Below, one piece after another: positions 1 to 10,268 of a stretch of 64,000 bases of DNA. Numbering within the stretch: the first letter of the stretch is position 1; the number at the start of each line of letters is the position of its first letter. The DNA comes from Flaccisagitta enflata (taxonomy: Eukaryota; Chaetognatha; Sagittoidea; Aphragmophora). Below the pieces are notes generated by a model. That model saw only the letters and a program-made list of their open reading frames with translations, did not search any database and was not told where the DNA came from. A program made the translations under genes and the position numbers. Location of the stretch: the NCBI GenBank assembly GCA_965153355.1, contig OZ231128.1, positions 46,996,001-47,060,000 on the forward strand, in the 5' to 3' direction.

Positions 1-3000
1 CTTGACCGAGAGGGTCGAAGATACCCATCACCACGGAGAGAACGCGTTTTCGAGTCCATGGACCCCCACCACTTTTCGCGGCGGACTTGATGCGGAAAGT
101 ATCCTCCATTAGGTCATACTTGACCCCGAGCACCGACGTTGAAGGGAGCGGCCCTTGTCCCTTGAATCCCTCGGCTTTGAGATCTGCGGGGATAGAATCT
201 AAGACGGCTTGAGAGTTAGCGACAAATTTCGTCAACGGGAAACCACCACGAGCGCACAAATCAATAAGACCACGTACCAGCTCAATGCTACTTTCCTCTG
301 TGGGAGAGGATGTTGGAACATCGTCAACGTAGGCTCGAAGGATCGCCTCGATGACCTCCCTGGCGAAATCGGCGCCATTGACTTCTGCGTTGTAGCGAAT
401 GGCGAAAGAGTTGATGGCTGTAGAGCAGGCGGATCCGAAGATATTTCGGCACATCCGGATACACTCCAGAACATCTTCCTGACCAGGCAACCACCTGAAG
501 AACCTTAGGGCATCGCGATCCTCTGGAGGGATAAGAATCTGGTGAAAACAAGACTTGATATCACCACATGCAAAGAAGTTATATCTCCGCGCATTCGACA
601 AAGCGTTAAAGATCGTAACATTTGATCCCTCACCAGTTAACAACATGGAATTCAAACTCACACCAAAACTTTCAGCAGCGCCATCAAGACAAAACCTGTG
701 CTTCCCCTTGCGCTCACTAAGGACACCCGGGAGATACCACAGAATGTCGGACGTTGGGGCGTTCATGTCAACAACTTCAGCCCAACCTTCAGTGAGGAGC
801 TTCTCGACTGAGTCTTCGACCACCTTCTTGAGATGCGGAGTCTTGGAGAGTCGACGTACCATCTTGTTGGTCCGAACACGTGCGGTAGCCTCTGATGCTG
901 CAGATGGCATGAGGGCAGCGGTTGTCTCACGATCTTTGTCCCACAGGAGTCCCACTTGAATCCTCCCGTCGACAAACTTGCAAGAAGACTTCATCATGTC
1001 TTCAGCGCGCTGATCTTGACGCGATCTTCCAACCTTGGCAGACGGCGCATCCGGGAAATCGGCGCGAAAGTATTTCTCCAGTTGATCATTTAGCTGCTTC
1101 CCTTCATCGAAAGAGACGTAAGCGGCCCACGCAGACTTCGATGGGCGGTCGATTGGGCCCATCAACGACCAACCAAATGGCGATCTCAGCGCGACTGGGG
1201 AGGATCGATTAAGGATGCGAGCCTCGAAATGGACAAAGGCAGGTGCAAGGTCAGTTCCAATAAGAATCGAAATGTTATCAGAATCCAACTCGATCAACTT
1301 AACACCTTCCATGTAATCAAACTTGTCAACATGATGCTGTCGAGCAATATGACCTGGCTTGAAGGGTAAAGACTCGACGACGTAGGCTTCGACACCATCC
1401 AGAATTGTTTTGGGATCCACGAGCGACTGGAGCGAGAATGTTGCGACATCCCGCTGACCCGATGAGGAAGAGCCCAATCCATTCAGAGTGACAAACTGTT
1501 GGCGAGTCCCGATGTTAAACTTGCGCTGGAAATCTTGGGTGATTAGCGTCTTATTGGAGCCCGTATCATACAAGGCGTAAACTGAGGTGGACCTACCACC
1601 AGGGAGATTAACTTTAACAGCAAGAACTGGGCGGAAACAATAAACATTTGATACAGCAGCCGTCACATTAACCTGACCTTCGAGGGGAGCGGCCCCTGTA
1701 TCTGCTGGAGTTGGATCCACCACTTGGGTTCCGGAGAGCTGAAGGAGACGATTCTGCACATCCACATTGGATCCGGCTGGCATCACGTTGACCATCCCAC
1801 TGCTTGAGGAAGGGACTTGAAAGCTCTGAGAGGTAAGAGGAGCAGCATGAAGGAGGGTATTGTGACCAAATCGATTGCACAATAAACATTGGACTTTCTC
1901 ACGACATTTCCCAATCTGATGGTTCCTGCCGAAACACTTCAGGCAGAGACGCTGCTTGAACAGAAATTGCTTCCTTTCTGGTACACTCAACTCACTGAAC
2001 TTGGGACATCCATCCAAAAGATGGGCATCTGAACAATACAAACAAACTGGACTTAACTGCTGTGTCTGTTGAGACCACTGGATGCTGCTGGGAACCCACT
2101 GATGCTGCTGCTGCGTCGACGAGGATGCGCGCGGCTGCTGCGGCGTCGACGAGGATGTACGAGGCTGCTGCGGCGTCGAAAAGCGAGGCTGCTGCTGCTG
2201 CGGGCGGCGCTGGGAGATACCCAGCTCATTTGCTTCCATGGCGGCGATGTTGGCCTTGGAGAATGGTGATGGTTTTGACGGAGCGGCCGTCTTTGGCAAA
2301 CCTTTGAAACTAGGAGAAGAAGAGGGAGATGATGATGAGGCAGGCTTACTTTCAACCAACTCCACCATGCCAAAGCTCCTGCTGATTTCCTTGAACCAGT
2401 CTTTCAGAAACTTGAGCAAAAAGTCTACATTGACCTTTTCTCCCTTATCCTCTGCTGTACCAGAGACCTTTGAGAATTTCTCCTTGAGCTTGTAACTTAA
2501 CCTTTTCTTTACGATGGACACTACTGTGGCCTTCAACTCCAAAAATGAATCATCTTTCGTCGCCTTAGCAAAGGCTGCCATCTCCTTAATCTCTTGGATT
2601 AACTCTTTGACTGCCTCAGGTGAATTAGTTGGGATTTCCTTTCCCTCCAAAATCTTGGCCAAATTGCCCTTGGCTTTTCCTTGCCTTTTCCCATAGAAAA
2701 ACTTCAACTCTTCCAAGGCCTCTTTCAAAGCTTCCGACTTATCTGTGTTGTAGATGTAAGTGGAGATCATCTTGTGGGCTTCACCGGCGGTCCAGTCTTG
2801 AAGGGCCACAAATCGTTCGGCGTCGGAGACTCCTTGAAGATCCATAACTTGGCTATGAAACTTGACAATGAAGCGAGAGTACGCCTCCGTGCCACCACTA
2901 AACTTTTCAGCGGCAGCTGGCGTCGTATTCTTCAATCGTTGACTGCCCACCAGTTGAGATATGTCGGCGGGTTGCGGCGAAGCAGCAGCGGCGGCGGCGG

Positions 3001-3842
3001 GCGGTGACGGAGCAGCCGTCGTTCCCTCGATGTCGATATTCGCGATACACTCGGCCAAATCTTCATCGAGACCCCCTTCAATTGCCGCTTGCAGAATGGC
3101 GCGTTTCTTACTTTTGAGTTGTTGAGCCAGTTTGAACTTCTCCAGCTCAATCGCGTCGGCTTCTTCGTCGAATTTGAGCTTGATCAAAGCCACCCGGCCG
3201 GACATGGCAGAGGCTGTAGAACTGTTGAGGGCGGCGGACTCCTCAGCGGCTTTCTTGGCTGCCGCTTCTTCCGCAGCCTTCTTTTTCGCGGCGTCGTCCA
3301 TCGTGACGGTCAAATTCGTAGACGTAGAAGCAAAACTTTCTTCAGAAGAGAGACTCGGTTGTTGAGAAACAGATGGTGACCGTGACCGAGACTGAGATCG
3401 GCTTCGGGCACGACAACGGGCTAATCGATGTTTAGGGAGAAAAGTCTTACGTTTGCTTTCCTCAATGAACCGGCGTTGGGCGGGTGTAAACGAGGGAAGA
3501 TTATCAAGAGCTTCTTTTAAGAGAGAATTAAAGTTATTGCCGGCAACGGTGTAATCGTTGTCCGCGGATTCGGTCCCTTTCAGGAAGCGGTCTAAGTCAG
3601 AGTTGGCTTTTATAAATCGCACATATAATTCTTTTGACTCCTTACTTTGTATTCCTTCGCCGGCTTTCTTCGATGAACTGTATTTGTTCGGGCGAAAATG
3701 TAGACAAGTGTAGAAGCAGATCGGCGAGAACGGCGTTAAATTGATTTGCGAGGGCACTATAATCTTCGTCGGTCTCTTCTTTATCACCAAGTTGTTCGGA
3801 GAGAGCGACGAGCCGATCAAGCGTTTCCTTGTTGGAGCTACG
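1..3842 (-). CDS. BEL/Pao gag-pol polyprotein (partial, no stop inside window)
   Basis: One minus-strand frame is open from about 3842 to the left edge, roughly 1280 codons without a stop. Visible domains are a Ser/Arg-rich and Ala/Lys-rich gag start (3420-3180); a DUF1759-like gag segment with FVALQDWTAGEAHKMIS near 2812-2762; two zinc knuckles (2042-1855: CLYC..H....C, CLKCF...H...C, CLLC...GH); a DUF1758-like protease with YALYDTGSNKTLI around 1575; the FGW linker block (1177); and the RT with GDIKSCFHQI (about 565) and the catalytic YVDD (331-320). Gag-pol makes the capsid and copies element RNA into DNA in cytoplasmic particles. The first ATG in this frame is at about 3299; a better gag start at 3848 lies in another frame. 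No internal stops, so this copy looks young. Confidence 0.85.
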
Positions 3843-3848
3843 GGTCAT
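3642..3848 (-). CDS. Gag N-terminal segment in a different frame from the rest
   Basis: A 68-codon reading frame starts with ATG at 3848 and ends at TAA 3644-3642. Its C-terminal part, with FSPEQIQFIEESRRR, closely resembles a second segment in the downstream frame, with FTPAQRRFIEESKRK (around 3495-3455). Both are preceded by a similar acidic helix (DEDYSALANQFN versus NDYTVAGNNFN). The two halves therefore look like a tandem domain duplication of one gag N-terminus. A +1 step at AAG-TAA-G (around 3645) would join this piece to the main frame. This could be programmed frameshifting or a single-base mutation in this copy; the sequence alone does not decide. Confidence 0.55.
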   Translation of the reverse strand: MTRSSNKETLDRLVALSEQLGDKEETDEDYSALANQFNAVLADLLLHLSTFSPEQIQFIEESRRRNTK

Positions 3849-5096
3849 TCCTCAGGCGGCGATAAGCAACAGTTAATCGTCGAAGAACAACAGTTAATTG
3901 ATCGATGAACAACAATAGAAGCGACGGGCGATGGTGGTTTACTTTTCCTACTTGCTGAGGGAGAGAGAATTACGATGACGAGCCAAACTACGAAGACATA
4001 CTCCAATGTTTGGACCGACGGAGAGACGGAGATATGCTTGATGAATGGACGAACGGGGAAAGAGGAGCTACAACTTTTTCCGTTTAACTTTGGGCCAATG
4101 CAAGATCAACTCGCGATAGCCCACGTGGTTACTTTTATCACGATGCAAAAACGGATTAATAATTCACTTGAAATCACGATATTACTTTCTTACTTTAGGC
4201 GTAATTAGCGGCGACTAAAGAAGGGCAGGCGGTAGGCCCAACTTTATCTTCTTAGACGAGGGAGAAAAAGTTTTAATTTCCCACTCGAGTTTCGCGATGT
4301 TAGGAAAAGGCAAGCAGTGGGCGCATTTCCTTTTGACCTTCTTTTAACTTTAAACTTGAATCACGTTGGGATAAGGAGTGGTTGAGGTAACGCGACCCCT
4401 TGTTTTCTCTTGGTCAGCCGAGGGAAAAGAGAGAGCCGACTTGGGAATCCTCTTTTCTTTTCGAAGGAGCGCGTGGCCAAAGAGATTAACTCCTTGACTA
4501 TTTCCACTTAGAACAAAAGGCTTCGATCGATGGGTCCGCGACGATTGACGGTGACCGTGTCCGTTAATTTCACTGGACCGACGCGATGACCGATGAGAGA
4601 AGAACGACGTAGTCCGTATAATTTGACTATTGGATATTTCTAGCGTGAGAATTGAGTAGCTTATCCTTTCCGTCTATTGAAAAGCACGTGGTTGAACGCA
4701 AAACATTTATTTCATCGCATCGACACGTCAAATCTACGAGAGGGGCAAAAAGGGGGAGAAAACATTAGGCTCAGCTAAAGGGCGTAAAGAAATACAAACA
4801 ATTTAATGCACAGAAATCATTATCAACTTCAACTTACTATAGTCGGACGATCCACTTGGCACCACGAACTGCTACTGACAAACAAACGCGCGCTCCGGTA
4901 TTTAAGAGCAAATACAAAAAGTAGTTCCAAAACTCAACCCTCACCCACGCGGACAAATACTTCTGGAGTGACAGTGAAGCGGTACAAAAACGGGTGACGC
5001 AATGCCCAAATATGGCAATAAGGATAAAGCGTGCGCGGATGAATACAAACATGATGACGTCAGCCAATGAACGACGAGTGAATGGCAACTGAACAT
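3849..5096 (-). promoter_or_regulatory. Putative leader and 5' LTR of the BEL/Pao element
   Basis: No protein-coding signal is visible. Reading leftwards on the minus strand there is an inverted CCAAT box (5064-5068), a perfect CRE-like TGACGTCA (5055-5062) and a weak TTAAATA box (4900-4906, which is also a TATTTAAG on the plus strand). These are what an LTR promoter might carry upstream of gag. LTR ends, primer binding site and target duplication could not be identified because the partner LTR is outside the window. Short repeated CAACAGTTAAT words occur just upstream of the gag ATG. Confidence 0.3.
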
Positions 5097-5161
5097 TCAC
5101 GAGGCACAAACCACGATGCTAATGATAGGCTAAAGATGGCGGGTTACAAAAAGAGCATCTA

Positions 5162-5405
5162 CTATCACACAGGCCTAGAGGGCAGATTTGAGGTTTGGAG
5201 GGTTAGAATAAGACCGAGGAGGGCTTTGGGGCAAAATTTTGCTGAGGATTGCTGATTTGAGGCTTCAATGGCAAACGGGGGGGGGGAGGGGTGGGAAAGA
5301 CGGATGTCTGGAAATTGCCCTCTGTGTTCTACGGGACACGGACCCTTTGGGGCCGTGCCCAAAAAGTGCATCTTGCATGGCAATCACAGTGAATTTTTTA
5401 GAACC
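5162..5405 (-). repeat. Degenerate fragment of the CTGAGAGGGCAGA shell family (F2)
   Basis: It begins with a single minisatellite-like unit (AGGCCTAGAGGGCAGATTTG), then a G-run, then TGTTCTACGGGACACGGACC and a diverged CTTTGGGGCCGTGCCC end. The order of parts matches the intact F2 copies at 5704 and 31632, but most of the core array is missing. It lies in the intron left of exon 10. Confidence 0.45.
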
Positions 5406-5408
5406 ATA

Positions 5409-5410
<2 letters not shown>

Positions 5411-5462
<52 letters not shown>
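5411..5462. repeat. (TC)n microsatellite
   Basis: A pure TC tract of about 52 bp abuts the donor side of exon 10; on the sense (minus) strand it reads GA and begins about 10 bp after the 5' splice site. Confidence 0.95.
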
Positions 5463-5465
<3 letters not shown>

Positions 5466-5476
5466 CGATGATTCAC

Positions 5477-5650
5477 CTATCATATCGGAAATGCCCATAA
5501 CTGAGAGAAGCAAGGCTGCTCTGTGTTTGTCGATTCCCCTAGTGATGGCGAAGTCGACGATAAAGAGGGTGGAGGGGGCGCGGCCGAGCGATGATAGCGC
5601 AACTGCAGTCGCGAAAATCGCGAAATCCAAATTCTTCAGCAGCGAAACGT
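5477..5650 (-). CDS. Transporter exon 10 (TM7-TM8)
   Basis: Acceptor TACACTTCAG at 5651 and donor AG|GTGAAT at 5476 bound a 174-bp exon. It joins exon 9 in phase 1 to give an Asp codon followed by VSLLKNLDFAIFATAVAL. It encodes the seventh helix with FIVDFAITRGIDKHRAALLLS and the start of the eighth (VMGISDMIG), which match the start of the C-terminal helix bundle in SLC16 proteins. The exon ends in phase 1. No continuation exon was found between here and position 1, where a BEL/Pao element fills the space. Confidence 0.85.
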
Positions 5651-5703
5651 CTGAAGTGTAAAAATCCATGTTAATGCGTTCGGATCGTTGGCTCACATCC
5701 TTC

Positions 5704-6236
5704 TTTTGGGCAGCGGCCCCGAAGGGGACGAAGTCCTGTAGAACACAGGGGACTTTTGTTCGTTTGTCTGTCCATCCGTTTGTTCGTTCGTCCCCCCCAG
5801 GCCCTCTCAGGCCTTAAATCTGCCCTCTCAGGCCTAAATTCTGCCCTCTCAGGCCTGAAATCTGCCCTCTCAGGCCTTGAATCTGCCCTCTCAGGCCTGA
5901 AATTTGCCTTTTCAGGCCTGAAACCTGCCTGTCAGGCTTTATATCTGCCCTCTCAGGCCTGAAATCTGCCCTCTCAGATTCAAGGCCTGAGAGGGCAGAT
6001 TTCAGGCCTGAGGGGACAGATTTTAGGCCTGAGAGGGCAGATTTCAGGCCTGAGAGGGCCTTGGGGGGGGGGGCGGGCGGACGGACGAACGGACGGACAA
6101 ACGAACGAAAGTCCCCTGTGTTCTACAGGACTTCATCCCCTTCGGGGCTGCTGCCCTGCCTCTCATTCCGATTTACAATCATGCAAAGCAGGGCAACGGG
6201 TATCGCTGACCACATATTGCCCTTGGGCGACCTGTT
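5704..6236. repeat. F2 shell element with CCTCTCAGGCCTGAAATCTG minisatellite core
   Basis: The left end is GGGCAGCGGCCCCGAAGGGG followed by TCCTGTAGAACACAGGGGAC, the right end is their inverted copy (GTCCCCTGTGTTCTACAGGA then GGGGCTGCTGCCC). Inside is an array of about 20-bp units that switches orientation near 5985, so the whole unit is a large imperfect palindrome. Beyond the right end comes GGGCAACGGGTATCGCTGACC and GGGCGACCTG, the same tail as other copies. It lies in the intron between exons 9 and 10. Confidence 0.75.
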
Positions 6237-6414
6237 TCTATCTGTCTTTCTGTCTTTCTGTCTGTCTGTCTGTCTGTTGTTTTTTTTTTTCATTTTTCAA
6301 TATCAAGCTCTCAACCCAGTTTTCTTTTTGTGTCGCTGTCTGTCTCTGCCTCTTTTTTTTTCCCTTTCGATGGTCTGTCCATCGCCAGTCTGTCGCCCCA
6401 CCTGTTGCAGCATC

Positions 6415-6494
<80 letters not shown>
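6415..6494. repeat. (TC)n microsatellite
   Basis: TC dinucleotide run with a few TG interruptions, about 80 bp, immediately downstream of exon 9 in gene orientation. Confidence 0.95.
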
Positions 6495-6497
<3 letters not shown>

Positions 6498-6524
6498 CGC
6501 TCGCTCATTTCTCCCCTCGCTCAC

Positions 6525-6757
6525 CAATAGTTGGCGTCTTTTTCGGCTTAGCCTCCTCTTCCGTTTCAACTCTCGTTTCTTTCTTCCCGATTGAAACTTT
6601 CCGTCGTTCGATATCGTCTGCTGCGGATGCAGATGCGGTTGCTGCAGCTGAGGCTGAGAGGCGCTTCATTTGCTTCTCAACGGGCGCTGCGGAGGCAGAA
6701 TCGCCTTCCGGCTTACAGTCGGACGTCAGAATCCGACGCAATGAGCCTGTCTCTCCA
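6525..6757 (-). CDS. Transporter exon 9 (C-terminal part of the central loop)
   Basis: Acceptor GAACTGCCTAG at 6758 and donor G|GTGAGC at 6524 bound 233 bp. The preceding exon ends in AG and this one starts with T, so the junction codon is Ser (phase 2); it ends in phase 1 and joins exon 10. The product is hydrophilic, with an Ala/Ser-rich stretch (KRLSASAAATASASAADDI) and a charged tail (GKKETRVETEEEAKPKKTP) just before TM7. No fold is recognised. Confidence 0.8.
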
Positions 6758-6769
6758 CTAGGCAGTTCG

Positions 6770-6775
<6 letters not shown>

Positions 6776-6810
<35 letters not shown>
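6776..6810. repeat. (GA)n microsatellite
   Basis: About 35 bp of GA directly upstream of the exon 9 acceptor; on the sense strand it reads TC and may serve as a polypyrimidine tract. Confidence 0.9.
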
Positions 6811-6829
6811 ATCGTGGACGTGGCCGTCT

Positions 6830-6939
6830 GGACGATTATATATATGACATTTATTCACACATGAAGTGTAGCACAGTAAAATAGAAAGGCGGAGCATGGA
6901 CATAAGATTATGGTAACGAGATACAGACAATAGACGATG

Positions 6940-6977
<38 letters not shown>

Positions 6978-6980
6978 ACA
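6830..6980 (-). other. LINE 3' UTR with poly(T) tract and poly(A) signal
   Basis: ORF2 stops at 6983-6981. Six bases later the sense strand has 35 consecutive T (plus strand A at 6940-6974), then about 85 bp, then AATAAA at 6855-6850 and a short TA run. A T-rich rather than A-rich tract after the stop is unusual for a LINE. It may be a tail from an oppositely oriented insertion. Confidence 0.5.
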
Positions 6981-8878
6981 TTAGCAAAATGCTCTAACAA
7001 GCATATTGGGGTCACAAGATCGCGCCCGAGTGAGAAAGTTTTGCTGACGACGTTCAACCAACTCTTCCCATGTTGGTCGACCAAGGGAGTGCTGAAGGTT
7101 TGTCACACTCTCAAAGTAGCGATAACCAAAGAGCTTCCGAAATATCGAGTTGTACGCGACACGTAAAGAGCGTTTTTCATCCCGATTTGAGACAGCTATG
7201 GTCTCAATAGCATAAGTGATTATGGGCACGCAATGAGCTTCCAAGAGACGCAGAAGCACCATGTCGTCCGATCTTCCTTCAACGCGTAGAATTGAATTGA
7301 GCGATCGATAAAAAGATTTTACTCTTTCAGAAATTGAGCAATCAAATCTGCGACCGTTGGTGAGAACAACACCGAGATATTTCCAATTTGAGACCCAATC
7401 GATGGGGGCTCCGTTAAGCATGGGCTGATAGTGAGAGCTCAGAGGTCTGCCGAAAAACATATTTTTTGATTTTCTCACATTGAGACAGATATCCCAATCT
7501 GTGCAGAAAGTGCTGCATATGTCAAGAAGCCGTTGAAGGCCTTTTAAAGATGGTGCAAGGATGCACATATCATCCGCGTAGAAGAGGGCTGCGGCAAATA
7601 ATTCAGCGATATAACAGCCAATGCCACTTTTCTTCAGTAAATAAATTAATTCGTCAACGTAAATGTTGTACAGGTCTGGTGAAAGAATGCCGCCTTGTCT
7701 TACACCGGCTGTGACGTTGAACCACGAACTAAAGTGGCCATTCCACTTAACTCTGCATTGCAAACCGTCATACCAAGTTATCAAAATGTCTAAGAAGCAT
7801 TTAGGGATATCTCGTTCAATCAGTTTGATAAAGAGACCAGAGTGAACGACTCTGTCAAAGGCCTTTGAGGCATCAAGAAAAGAGCAATAGACTCGGCTCC
7901 CGTGATCAACGTAATAGTTGATTGTTTCTCGAAGGCAGTAAAGGGCATGGTTTGTTGACAATTTTCTTTTGAAGCCAAATTGGTAAAGTGAGTTTTTGAG
8001 ACTATTGGCAAACTTGTTACGCAAAATTATCTCAAAGATTTTGGATGCCATGGGAGAAATTGTGATTCCCCGATAATTAGAGATGTCACTGCTATTGCCG
8101 TTCCTGTCCTTAATGATTGGGACAATTGTCCCAAAACGAAACTGCTCGGGGACATATGCATGTTTCAGCATGTAGTTGAACAATGATGTTAGCCTTAGCA
8201 TGAGAGCTAATGGCCCATTCATGAAATGTTCTGCTTGCAGTCCATCATCGTCGGAGCATTTGCCTTGATTCATGGCACAAATGGCGTCGATAGTATCATT
8301 CAAAGAAATGGAGTAAGAATCACAATCACAATTTGCACTGTGCCCATGGGAGAACTTTGCATACTGGAGCTGAAACTCGGAATCCAGTGCACGGACTTTT
8401 TCTGAGTTGTTTGGTTCAGAATTTTTTTGAAAATTTGACTGAAAGGCTGATGCAATTCCATCACTTGTTGTCTGACCATCGACGACAGGAGCAAAATTAT
8501 TCTTGTCTTTGCCATAAACGGATCGCCACCATTTCCAGAAAGACTGAGTGTCTTCGTTAGACATTGCCGAGTGGAGTTTGTTCCAAGCTGACTGTTTTGG
8601 AGATCTTTTGGCGCGGCGAATTTCGTTTTTATAAGTGGCCCTAACACGCAGCCTTTCCAAGCAAATGGGGCCTTGGCGAGGACGACCTTCAGCAATCCAC
8701 ATGGACTGCACTGAGATGTTTTGGTTTCGGAGCTGTGTGAGAGCCGGTGTCCACCAGTCCTTTTCTACTCCAACCGTCTTTTTTGGAAGAGATTTCGACG
8801 CATCTTTTACACAAGAGATGATATCATTATATTCATCTTGAATGTCTTTTCTACAGGTGTCGCTCGTACACCCACATG
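6981..8878 (-). CDS. LINE ORF2, C-terminal part: reverse transcriptase
   Basis: This is the second half of ORF2, 632 codons, cut from its first half by the DNA element at 8879. RT motifs are clear: IVPIIKDRN, NYRGITISP, FLDASKAFD (about 7885-7855, first catalytic Asp), GVRQGGILSP, FYADDM (about 7583-7566, the two catalytic Asp) and LNVRKSKNM. An ATG-initiated frame seems to begin at 8906 inside the inserted element, but that is chance read-through of the terminal repeat. There is no stop codon, which argues for a young copy. RT copies LINE RNA at the nicked target site in the nucleus. Confidence 0.9.
8871..8878. repeat. 8-bp target site duplication, left copy (CCCACATG)
   Basis: CCCACATG here and at 13826-13833 flank element A exactly. 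Both copies belong to LINE ORF2, and the frame is restored when one copy and the element are removed. Confidence 0.9.
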
Positions 8879-8891
8879 CTCGGTCGCCAAA

Positions 8892-9286
8892 TGTAGTGGA
8901 GGCCAAGTATCTAAAGGAACCCCAAAAAGTATCCAGAAAGTATCTAGGATTTTTTCAGTAGTATCTAGATTAGTATCTAGATAACGTTTTATTGAAGAAA
9001 TCAATATGAATAATGATAATTGTAAAAAAAAAACATTTGTGTGGTATAAATAGACTGATTAATGTAGAAGATGCTGCAACTCTTGAGCTCATAACCCTTT
9101 AAATTAACAATGTAAAGAGTATTTGAGAAAAGATTGCCATAGAAAACTTATGGAGTCAAGTTGGCTTGTAACAGTAGGGATTATCTTGCACATCATAGTT
9201 TTATAGCCATATGATTATTTTGCTCATAACCCCTAATTTCTTCATCTCCCAATGAAAAAAAACAGGAAGTATTTTGGCCCCAGCAT
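8892..9286. other. Left arm of element A, no gene
   Basis: AT-rich DNA with repeated GTATCTAGAT-like subterminal words in the first 100 bp. Nothing coding is visible. Confidence 0.6.
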
Positions 9287-10268
9287 CAGACGTTCTGTTA
9301 TGCCCCCATATTCATAGGGGAAGGCTGGCTCGCGATTAAATTGGTACTTTATTGTATCAAAAAGCAATTTCAGGTCTTGTTAAGGATTTTCTACCTTCCT
9401 TGGAGTAACGGTTTTGGTTTTACTATCATGTGTAATAGGTGGTTGTTGGGAAAATGTCCAATTTTGGTCACTTTGGCCTCAAATTTAGGCCACTTCGCCT
9501 TTAAAATCGAACCTAAAATCCATGAGATTATTTAACTAGAGCTCAAGAGCTAACCAGTGGTGCAATCCGCATGTTTTTATCTTTATTTGTTTAGATTTGA
9601 GAGAGTTTTGAAGATGGAGCATGAGAGGGTTTTTTTGCAGCATGAAATCTGGGGTTAATTTGGACATTTTTCACGTTTTTCACTATATCGCGGCTTTGGA
9701 TGGACCAATCTTTAAAAAATTGGTGACCAAATTGAAGAGTTTTTGATGCTCTAACTGGTTCTGGAAAAAATTTTGATCGATATGGCCTCAAAAAAATTTT
9801 ATTTACTCTCAAAGCAGGTAAAAAAAGTCAAATTTTCATGTCATTATGGTTGTTTTTCATTGAAAAATTAAGCCACTTACAAACTGAAAATTGACTTAAA
9901 ATCCATGAGCAAATCAAACTACAGCTCAAGAGCTAATCAGTGGTGCAATCGGCATGTCTATTTGCTTCTGAATTTGGCCATTTTGCCTTTGAAATCAAAG
10001 GTAAAATCCATTAGATTATTAAACTAGAGCTCAGAGGCTAACTAGTGGTGCAATCCGCGTGTTTCCATCTTTTTTTGTAAAGATTTGAGAGGGTTTTAAA
10101 GATGGGCTCATGAGAGCTTTTTTGCAACACAAAATGTGTGGAAAATTGGACATTTCTCACGTTTTTCACTATATCTCAACTTTGCATCAACCGATTTTTA
10201 AAAAATTGGTGACCAAATTGAAGATTTTTTGATGCTCTAGCTTATCCTTGAAAAATTTTTGATCAATT

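Larger units (their letters stand above)
1..5096 (-). mobile_element. BEL/Pao LTR retrotransposon, 5' part, cut by left edge
   Basis: The minus strand carries, in order, a gag region, paired zinc knuckles, an aspartic protease and a BEL/Pao-type reverse transcriptase that runs off position 1. The RT end motif LSVVMGIFDPLG (positions 37 to 2) and the FGWSLMGP block at about 1177 are typical of BEL/Pao polyproteins. RNase H, integrase and the 3' LTR must lie left of the window. The right boundary near 5096 is only a guess: a minus-strand TGTTCAG there could open the 5' LTR, but without the second LTR it cannot be tested. The element lies downstream of transporter exon 10 and in the same orientation, so it probably sits in the next intron of that gene. 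Confidence 0.8.

Noticed and set aside
1-3848. BEL/Pao element as an infectious retrovirus
   Set aside because: Only gag, protease and RT are in the window, with no envelope-like frame; the motifs are those of an ordinary intracellular BEL/Pao retrotransposon.
4837-5109. Minus-strand 90-codon frame as the next transporter exon (TM8-TM9)
   Set aside because: It has some hydrophobic residues but no SLC16 motifs, and no acceptor giving the required phase-1 continuation; it more likely belongs to LTR/leader DNA.
8879-8906. Start of LINE ORF2 at ATG 8906
   Set aside because: Those codons come from the terminal repeat of element A; the true upstream coding is at 13834-14797.
9341-9535. Paired identical frames at 9341-9535 (+) and 12030-12242 (-)
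   Set aside because: They lie in the two inverted arms of element B and have no protein-like features; repeat copies, not genes.
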